64,000 nt of DNA. Source: Corylus avellana (lineage: Eukaryota; Streptophyta; Magnoliopsida; Fagales; Betulaceae). The translations under genes and the position numbers were made by a program. The notes under the pieces are model-generated. The model made no database searches. It was not told where the DNA came from and saw only the letters and a program-made list of their open reading frames with translations. The DNA lies in the NCBI RefSeq assembly GCF_901000735.1, contig NC_081547.1, positions 10,523,156 through 10,587,155 of the forward strand, read 5' to 3'. How positions within the stretch are numbered: position 1 is the stretch's first letter; every line of letters begins with the position of its first letter. Positions 57,898-64,000 of this stretch are shown here, one piece after another.

Positions 57898-59782
57898 CTT
57901 ACTTTCTGAAGAATGAACTTTAGCATGATTATGAGCCGTAACAATCATATATAAATATAAATGCTTTGAATATATATACCTTAATTAACCTCTCACCTAA
58001 TCAATTTGGTGGAGTAGATGAGACATTTGCAGCCTATTAGTCAACCTCCTATATTCATTTCCGTGTCAAAGAAAGCTTGGTTTAATTTATGTGCTTTGAA
58101 TTTAACCTCCTCGCCGCAAGTCGCCTAACATTCTTAATTTGTAGTGTAAAATGGTAGCCCATGCTATAATTGAGCGGGGGGCTCGAGCAACCAAACTCTT
58201 TTTGAAGTATGTTTAGACGGCAAAGAAAAATATTAGGTTTTTTATCAAAAAAAAAAAAGTTTCAAAATGACATGTCATCATTCCATATAATTTATTATTT
58301 TAGTAAATAGAAACATTAAGGGCCTGTTTGCGTGTAGATTTTAGGGGCCTAAAAATGCATTCAACACTCAAAAAGTTCGTTTGAAAAAAAAAAAAATAAA
58401 TAAATAAATAAACAAACAAACAAACAAACTCGTTTGGAAAAAAAAATTGAAAGTGCTTTTAAAGGTCCAAAAAGCTTAAAAATTGCCAAAACACACTTGG
58501 CAAAATGTTCAAAAAATATTTTTTTGACTTAAAAGCTATATTTTTTAAACGTAATCTTAAACATGCTCTAAGTGATGGGATGATGATAAATTATTTGGGA
58601 ACCAAATTTTTGAGAAAAAAAATTGAGAAACCTAGCATTTCTCAAGGGCAAATAGGGGATTAATGACAAATTGACTCATGTGAACGACTCACTTTCACAT
58701 GTTACGATATTCAATTGAGTAACGTTGAAGACGCAACTCTCATCTTATTCATATTTTATTGAACTGACGTGATAGTGCCCGTCAACCTTTAGATCAATAT
58801 TTACTAAAAATAAAATAAAATTCAAGGGTTAATTGATGGGCACTGTCACATCAATCAAGTTAAAGAGTTAAATTTTGAATTGTTCGCTATTGAATTTTGG
58901 ATCTAATAATAATTTTTAACGTCACGTCAAGGGTACATATCGAGTCCGAGCAAAATTGGAGGTTATTGGAGGACCCTAGCTAGCTAGAACAACCCTTTTC
59001 AATTTAGGCATTCGATCACCAAATGTATCACCCTCCCAAACCCTGGTTCAAAATGAAATACTCCTAATTGTTCAATGGTTTTTCCAAAACATTTTCTTGT
59101 TCTAAAGGATTCTTCACGATCATCATCAATACCTTCAAATTCTTTCTTGTACGTGCAGGTTGTTGATGGATGCCAAGGTCACAAAGTATTTTGGTGAATG
59201 AAAGATCAGTTTTTCAAGGTCTATTATATTTTCTCTTTTGGGTTTTATTCTACATATTTGGTTTTCAAGATCAATGTTTATTTGATATAGTTTTGCAAAG
59301 CTAGGTTGAGTATTTTTTATTCCTAATCATCAGACTAACTTGATATTTTCCAGACTAGTTGCTTTTTATGCATGAAAAATAATTTCAAATTGTCACGTAG
59401 GATCGGTCAAGCCTTAAACATGATTTCCTTGATACATCTTCATTTTGTCGATTCCTAGATTGCATAGTTGTCGTGTGATGTTATAAATCTTCAGAAAATA
59501 GTTTTCAAAAATTGACTTTAGGGATGATTTTAGGTTCTTGAAAGAAACCCCAAAGGGCTATAAATCAGTCGTAAGGTCTTTTAATCATGATTTTTAAGCA
59601 CACAAGAGCCAAACTATACTAATTATTAATTAATATAGACATGTTTCGAGTCATGTAGTATCAAAACGTTTTTCAAATTCATATGCATAATGTACTGATC
59701 TAGTTGGATTTCATAAATGTGTTAATTAAGATGTTCATAATTGATCCGTATGGGCTTTGGTTATTAATTCCAAGAGGCCTAC
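57898..59782. other. Intergenic DNA with small inverted repeat and microsatellite
   Basis: No gene seen. An (AAAT)n/(AAAC)n run lies at about 58389-58428 in a transposon-like stretch starting GGGCCTGTTTGCGTG (58321). An inverted repeat at 58758-58860 pairs TTGAACTGACGTGATAGTGCC with the complement of GGGCACTGTCACATCAATCAA around a ~35-bp loop; it is a possible MITE fragment. Confidence 0.5.
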
Positions 59783-60520
59783 TATAATACTTCGGTTTTA
59801 TATTGAGAAGATGAGTAGTTCACTTAGAGTTTATGGTTTATAAAGAGACTTATGAGTGCTAAGTCTCACATTACTTACTTATTATGTGAAACTGTGCTAT
59901 ATAAGTTTTTCTAAAGAAGCTTCAAATTGATTAGTCATTTTGTGGTCATAGAGCAAATGTGGCTAATGATTTTTTCTTAATTAGGTTGTTACAAATGGTA
60001 TCAGAGTCGCCTAGTAACGTGGTATTGTGAGTATCGCATAATGTGGCCCTGACAATTAACGTCAAGGGTTTAAGGAGGGGAGTTTGTACACCCTCATCAT
60101 ATATTGGAAAGATGCGTACCCTATAAAGAATTAGTGGTTTATAAAGAGACTCATGGATACTAAGTCTCACTAAGGGTGAAAAAGCAGTTATGGTTAGTGG
60201 TTATTAGGGTCTAACTGCTTTTTAAAGAAAAAATTAAAAAAAGTTAATTAAAAAAAATTATGTTGATTCATGTATTTTTTATATATAAATATAAAATATA
60301 TTATATAATATACATAAAGATGGTTAGCGGTTTTTTCAAAACCTAAAACCGCTAATCGTAATCGTTTAGGTGGTTATTCTTTTCACCCCCAAGTCTCACA
60401 TTGCTTACTTGCTATATGAAAATAGATTTTATAAGTAATTTTAAGAAAGCTCCAAATTAATTAATTTTTTTGGGGTATAATATGGCTAGCACTTGTCTAG
60501 TGCGAATTGGATTAGTAACA
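59783..60520 (+). mobile_element. TRIM retrotransposon with a MITE in its 3' LTR
   Basis: Two ~210-bp direct repeats surround a ~91-bp interior. LTR1 is about 59783-59993 and ends TTACA. LTR2 is 60085-60520, begins TGTACACCC, ends TAACA and is enlarged by a 220-bp MITE. Shared LTR phrases: TGGTTTATAAAGAGACT, ACTAAGTCTCAC(ATT), CTTACTT, AGAAGCT/AAAGCTCCAAATT and GGCTA. The interior opens with TGGTATCAGAG (59996-60006), complementary to the initiator-methionine tRNA 3' end and so the primer-binding site, and closes with a purine tract TAAGGAGGGGAG (60071-60082). It has no coding capacity. Confidence 0.8.
60171..60390. mobile_element. MITE with 9-bp target duplication, inside the TRIM LTR
   Basis: AAGTCTCAC flanks both sides (60162-60170 and 60391-60399) and occurs once in the uninterrupted LTR1 (about 59849). 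Termini: TAAGGGTGAAAAAGCAGTTATGG on the left; read inward on the complement, GGGGGTGAAAAGAATAACCAC on the right. The internal GTTAGTGGTTATTAGGGT also has a weak inverse on the right. A 9-bp duplication indicates a Mutator-like origin. Confidence 0.85.
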
Positions 60521-62197
60521 TAGAAATCATGTTTTAGAGTTTTGTGTTTAATAGTCGTCTCATTCTAGTTGGTAGGAGGCTATGAAAGTTTATGAAAGAT
60601 GGGCGGATAATGAGACAACTATTTTAGTAAGTATCTTGGCCTAAGTAAGTAATTAAGTAATTGTTTATAAAGGTGACCATCACAAGATTGCAAAGCTGTG
60701 TGAACTTAATTAACTGTTTATAAAGGTGTTCCTCTTCTAGCCACAGAACTTTGTTTGCATGTGTTGATATTTGGCTGCTCTGAGAAATCAAAATTGTCTT
60801 AATAAGCGATAGACAACGACCCAATAGCATATTCCAAAGGCAATCAGAGAATTCAAATAATTACCCTAACCAGAGACAACGACCCAATAGCATAACCCTA
60901 AACCCTAAATTTCTTTTACTTAAATACAATAACAAAGAATAATCTTTTAAAATTTTTAAGAATACTAAAAGAATTACCCTAACCAAATGTCAAGTAAGTT
61001 CATTGTATAATTACCATTTTGGGCGGTGGATCAGTGGTCCCAAAAAAATCTTTAAACTGGTCAAGTATACGTTATGGCATAAGCTTGAATTCCGCAACGA
61101 GAATCCTTATATTTGATTAATATAAATTTTTGTGACTTTTGGTGTTTTATTGATGTCCTAATAAAACTGGATTAAGCTATTTTTCAATCCAACTTGAAAT
61201 AGTATTTACGATTCTTATCGTCTAAACAACTTATGTCACAACAAGCAAATACTGTAAAATAATTATTTTGACCGCCTTTTCTAACCTTCTCCTTTAAAAA
61301 TAAAAAAATAAAAACAAAAAAAAAAAAAAAAAGAAGAAGGGGGAAATAGGAATTTAGATAAGTGTCCCATTTACCAAAAAGTGAAAGAAGAGCAACGAAA
61401 AGAGTGAGGCTGAGTTAGTTTGTGGCCAGTAGTGGTACAAACAAGGGTCTGATTGATTTGACTGCCACCATTTTACCACCACACACTTAATTTGTCCTTA
61501 TATGCTGGACCAGGTTACGGGTAGTCAGTAGCAGCCGCCTAAATGAAACAACAACAATCATTATAAAGAAAGAAAAACAACAACATCGACCATGTTGGCT
61601 GTTTGTCACGAAAAATCCCGTATTGGACCGGAGACTTTGTACTCCTGCGTCTGCTGCACTTCTTTCTAGAACTTCATTAAGCCTACTTTTGTTTTATAGT
61701 AAAATGTTTTTTTTTTTTTTTTCCTGAAAATATTTTTTAATATTTAACGCCTCTACAAAAAATTATAAATAATTTTATTTAGTTATATTAACCTATAAAA
61801 ATTAATTTTTATTCACAACATTGAAAAATAATAATATAATTGGTTTTTTTTTTTTAAAAAAAAAAATTAACTTAAAAATTTGAGTTCTGGCGATGGTTTG
61901 GCAGAGGTCTCGAGGTGGTTTGGCAGAAGTCTGACAAATTTTTACAATTTGAAAATGAGAAATTTGAACTCAAAAAATAATTTACAGAGAAATAATTTTA
62001 TTGAAATTAAAGAATCTTTTTCTTTCAAACCAAACTTTTCTTCCAAGATTCACCAAAAGCATATCTTGAGTTGAGTTTGAAATTTGGTGGATGATTTGGA
62101 AGGACATATGCATGAACTATGCAATTAAAACACGGTATTTTAAGAGAATACAAATAAGATTTGTCAAGAAACACTCACAAAGAAAAAAAACAAAAAA
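60521..62197. other. Intergenic DNA
   Basis: No gene seen. AGACAACGACCCAATAGCAT occurs exactly at 60811-60830 and 60874-60893. The second copy is followed by AACCCTAAACCCTAAA (60894-60909), two telomere-type repeats or a telo-box. A long A run lies near 61312-61332, and T/A runs near 61710 and 61850. Confidence 0.5.
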
Positions 62198-62317
62198 TTG
62201 GGAAAAGTCTACATAGCGCTATCAAACTATCATCAAATTGACAATGTCCCTTCATACTTTCAATTGCGACATTGTCAATTGGATGATAATTTGAGAGGGT
62301 ACATAAATCTTTCCCAA
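62198..62317. mobile_element. Short palindromic MITE (120 bp)
   Basis: TTGGGAAAAGTCTACATAGC..CATCAAATTGACAATGTC on the left pairs with GACATTGTCAATTGGATGATAATTTGAGAGG..CTTTCCCAA on the right, with arms of about 50 bp and several mismatches. Related GGGAAAAGTCTGCATA phrases recur near 63005 and 63055. Confidence 0.7.
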
Positions 62318-62559
62318 AAACATTTATAATGTGAAGCTAGGTGGATGATTCTTGTGAGGACCATTAACTAATCACTTCAAAATGTCTTCTTGCAGCATCT
62401 CTAGCATACTAGCTAAATGGCTCATAATAGCTATATTTAGCTATTATAAGTCACTTTTCTCCTCCAATAGAATAGGCAAAATGGCTTTTGTTCTAATGTG
62501 AATAATTACTTATTATTATTCACCTTATACCATCTCCAAAAGATGAGCTAAATACCTAA

Positions 62560-62988
62560 TAATAGTCAAATTTGACTATTATGTGTGTTTTTTCGTCTCC
62601 AACAAAATAGGCTATTTAACTTTTTTCATCTAGTGCGAATAGTACGAGCATCTTTAGCAAAAGTAAGCAAAATAGTTACTGAAAAAGTAGAGATTTTTAC
62701 TTTAGCTACTAATTTTTTCATACATACTTCAACAGATTCTCTATCATACTCTTTATTTTCTTTAAATATTATTTTGTGTGAGAAAAAGTGTGTAAGAAAG
62801 ACAAGGAGAGAGAGAGAGAGAGAGTAAAAGAATGCAAGTGAGAGAGAAAAAAATAATAAACAAAGTTTATAGTGTGAATAGTGAATAGGCTAATTGGCCT
62901 ATTTACAGTTCACACTAGAAGAAAAAAAAAAAGTTAAGTTGCTTATTCTATTAGAGGCGAAAAAACACTCATAATAATCAGATTTGAC
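62560..62988. mobile_element. Foldback MITE with ~80-bp arms
   Basis: The left arm (about 62563-62645: AATAGTCAAATTTGACTATTATG, TGTTTTTTCGTCTCCAA, AAAATAGGC, TTTTTTCATCTAGTGCGAA) is answered by the right arm (62908-62988). In reverse the right arm reads GTCAAATCTGATTATTATGAG, TGTTTTTTCGCCTCTAATAG and TTCTTCTAGTGTGAA. The interior has a (GA)n run at about 62807-62825. Confidence 0.7.
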
Positions 62989-63169
62989 TTTTCCCAATTT
63001 TATTGGGAAAAGTCTGCATACCACTCCAAAAGAATAGTCAAATCTGATTATTGGGAAAAGTCTGCATACTGCTCTCAGACTTTTCCCGCTCTCAAAATAG
63101 GTGTTCTTGTCGGGCAAGGCTAACTGGGAACTCGAGGTGATAAACGTGAGCGGACCAAATGTGATTAAT

Positions 63170-63202
63170 ATGTTAGGTTTGGAGTATTTGGCTACAACCA
63201 AA

Positions 63203-63236
<34 letters not shown>

Positions 63237-63330
63237 AAACAATAGATAGAGAGTAAAATAGAGAATTGGTTGGAGTATGTATAGAAAAAGCAATAGCTAA
63301 ACTAGAAATTTGTTGGAGATGCTTACATAA
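63170..63330. mobile_element. Partial reverse-oriented copy of the adjacent MITE interior
   Basis: In reverse complement the stretch reads GAGATGCTTACAT-side GCATCTCCAACAAATTTCTAG, TTTAGCTATTGCTTTTTCTATACATACTCCAACCAATTCTCTATTTT, then a (CT)n run (63205-63231 on this strand as GA). It parallels 62646-62770 (GCATCTTTAGC, TTTAGCTACTAATTTTTTCATACATACTTCAACAGATTCTCTATC). The boundaries are approximate. Confidence 0.5.
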
Positions 63331-63481
63331 ACAAATGAAAATTTCATTCAAACTTTTGAAGGGGCCATGGCTCCCACCTGTCACATGTGCCTCTTGCCTC
63401 TACCATTGGCTATAGGCCTATATTTATAGACAAATTTTTTAGAAATTATAGCTTTTTTGGAAGCCTATTATGTTCTACTCA

Positions 63482-63753
63482 TGACTAGAATATAAATTAA
63501 ATAATTAAATTGATATTTCTTTTATCAAGGTTAAGCTTTGATATAAAAGGCGATATAATATGACATCAGAGCTAAATGTCCTAAGTTTAAACTCTAACTT
63601 CATAGTTACCTCCCATTTCAATCAAGCATTTCACTTGTTGAGCAAAATGGAGTTTGATTTCACACATCAGAGGGAATGTTAAAGTATTGATTAAATGATT
63701 AAATTGATCATTTCCTATAAGCTTAATCTTTTGAGATAAATGATGATTTAACA
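63482..63753 (+). mobile_element. Very small TRIM/SMART-type LTR element (272 bp)
   Basis: LTR1 (63482-63560) and LTR2 (63677-63753) are ~78-bp direct repeats sharing TAAAT(A/G)ATTAAATTGAT, (T/C)ATTTC..TAT, A(A/G)CTTAA/TTAAGCTTTGA and GAT(A/T)AAA..GATG/GATAT. LTR2 is a clean TGTTAAAG..TTTAACA. The 116-bp interior starts TGACATCAGAGC (63561-63572), a one- or two-base variant of the TGGTATCAGAGC primer-binding site, and ends with the purine tract AGAGGGAA directly before LTR2. No coding sequence. Both the layout and the size match the shortest known plant LTR elements. Confidence 0.7.
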
Positions 63754-64000
63754 TTCATTTTTTGTTTTTTGTTTTTTTTTTTTTTTGAACATTTTGAAAA
63801 AAATAAAATAAAATTTTGTTTGGATAGTGTTTGGAATACATCATCGGTAGGTTCTACTCAATTTGCCCCGGGACAAAGTTTTCCTCCAAACTGAGTTGGA
63901 GGAATTTCCTCCAACCTACTCTATAAAAGTGACACGTGTCTCTTGAACATGTGAGATACACATATTTTTTTAATAGCAGGGACAAAGTTTGAATAAATTT
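63754..64000. other. Intergenic DNA to the window end
   Basis: A T run near 63766-63786, otherwise nothing recognisable. Confidence 0.5.

Overview
This window is nuclear DNA from a flowering plant, most likely a woody eudicot. It is AT-rich, its introns have plant-type GT..AG borders, and it is crowded with plant transposable elements (L1-type LINEs with an RNase H tail, MULE- and hAT-like elements, MITEs, TRIMs, a tRNA-derived SINE). Only one host gene looks intact: an eight-exon TFIID subunit 12 gene (TAF12b/EER4-like) on the + strand at 42555-54330. The sequence alone does not fix the species.

Layout. 1-335 holds one minus-strand exon of a PB1-like-domain protein of the kind linked to MULE transposases; it runs off the left edge. 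336-5920 is mostly intergenic, with a GC-rich minisatellite near 2.1-2.3 kb. 5959-7116 is a Pack-MULE-like element with ~130-bp inverted termini, a broken ribose-5-phosphate isomerase fragment and a nested SINE. 6018-10467 is repeated almost exactly at 11432-16086. The two copies are separated by a 100-N gap and the 3' end of a LINE, so this is either a real duplication or two haplotypes assembled in tandem. 15.4-27.0 kb is a complex tandem array of seven units of about 1.46 or 1.66 kb. Its minus strand carries partly decayed exon-like segments with shared splice sites, and one unit is interrupted by an 893-bp solo LTR.

27.3-39.05 kb holds two degenerate LINEs on the + strand: LINE A, which has lost its reverse transcriptase core, and LINE B, which is nearly full length. 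They are embedded in repeats built around a CCACGTGTCGCAATTCTA motif. 39-42 kb has more repeats, a minus-strand LINE 3' end, a MITE with a 10-bp target duplication and a small unassigned ORF. 42.07-42.33 kb is a MITE just upstream of TAF12.

TAF12 encodes a predicted 654-residue protein with glutamine-rich N-terminal and middle regions, a histone fold and a short tail. Its 7.16-kb fifth intron holds a ~1-kb inverted-terminus element, a foldback MITE and a third degenerate LINE in antisense orientation. From 54.3 kb to the end I see no convincing host gene. That part holds a non-autonomous hAT element with an exact 8-bp target duplication, a LINE stub, a TRIM whose 3' LTR carries a MITE, clustered foldback MITEs and a very small (272-bp) TRIM.

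No rRNA gene, functional tRNA gene or CRISPR array was seen. The best candidates for something undescribed are the minus-strand exon-bearing array, the ~61-bp paired-palindrome minisatellite in the solo LTR, the RPI-carrying Pack-MULE and the 272-bp TRIM. None amounts to a clear new functional system.
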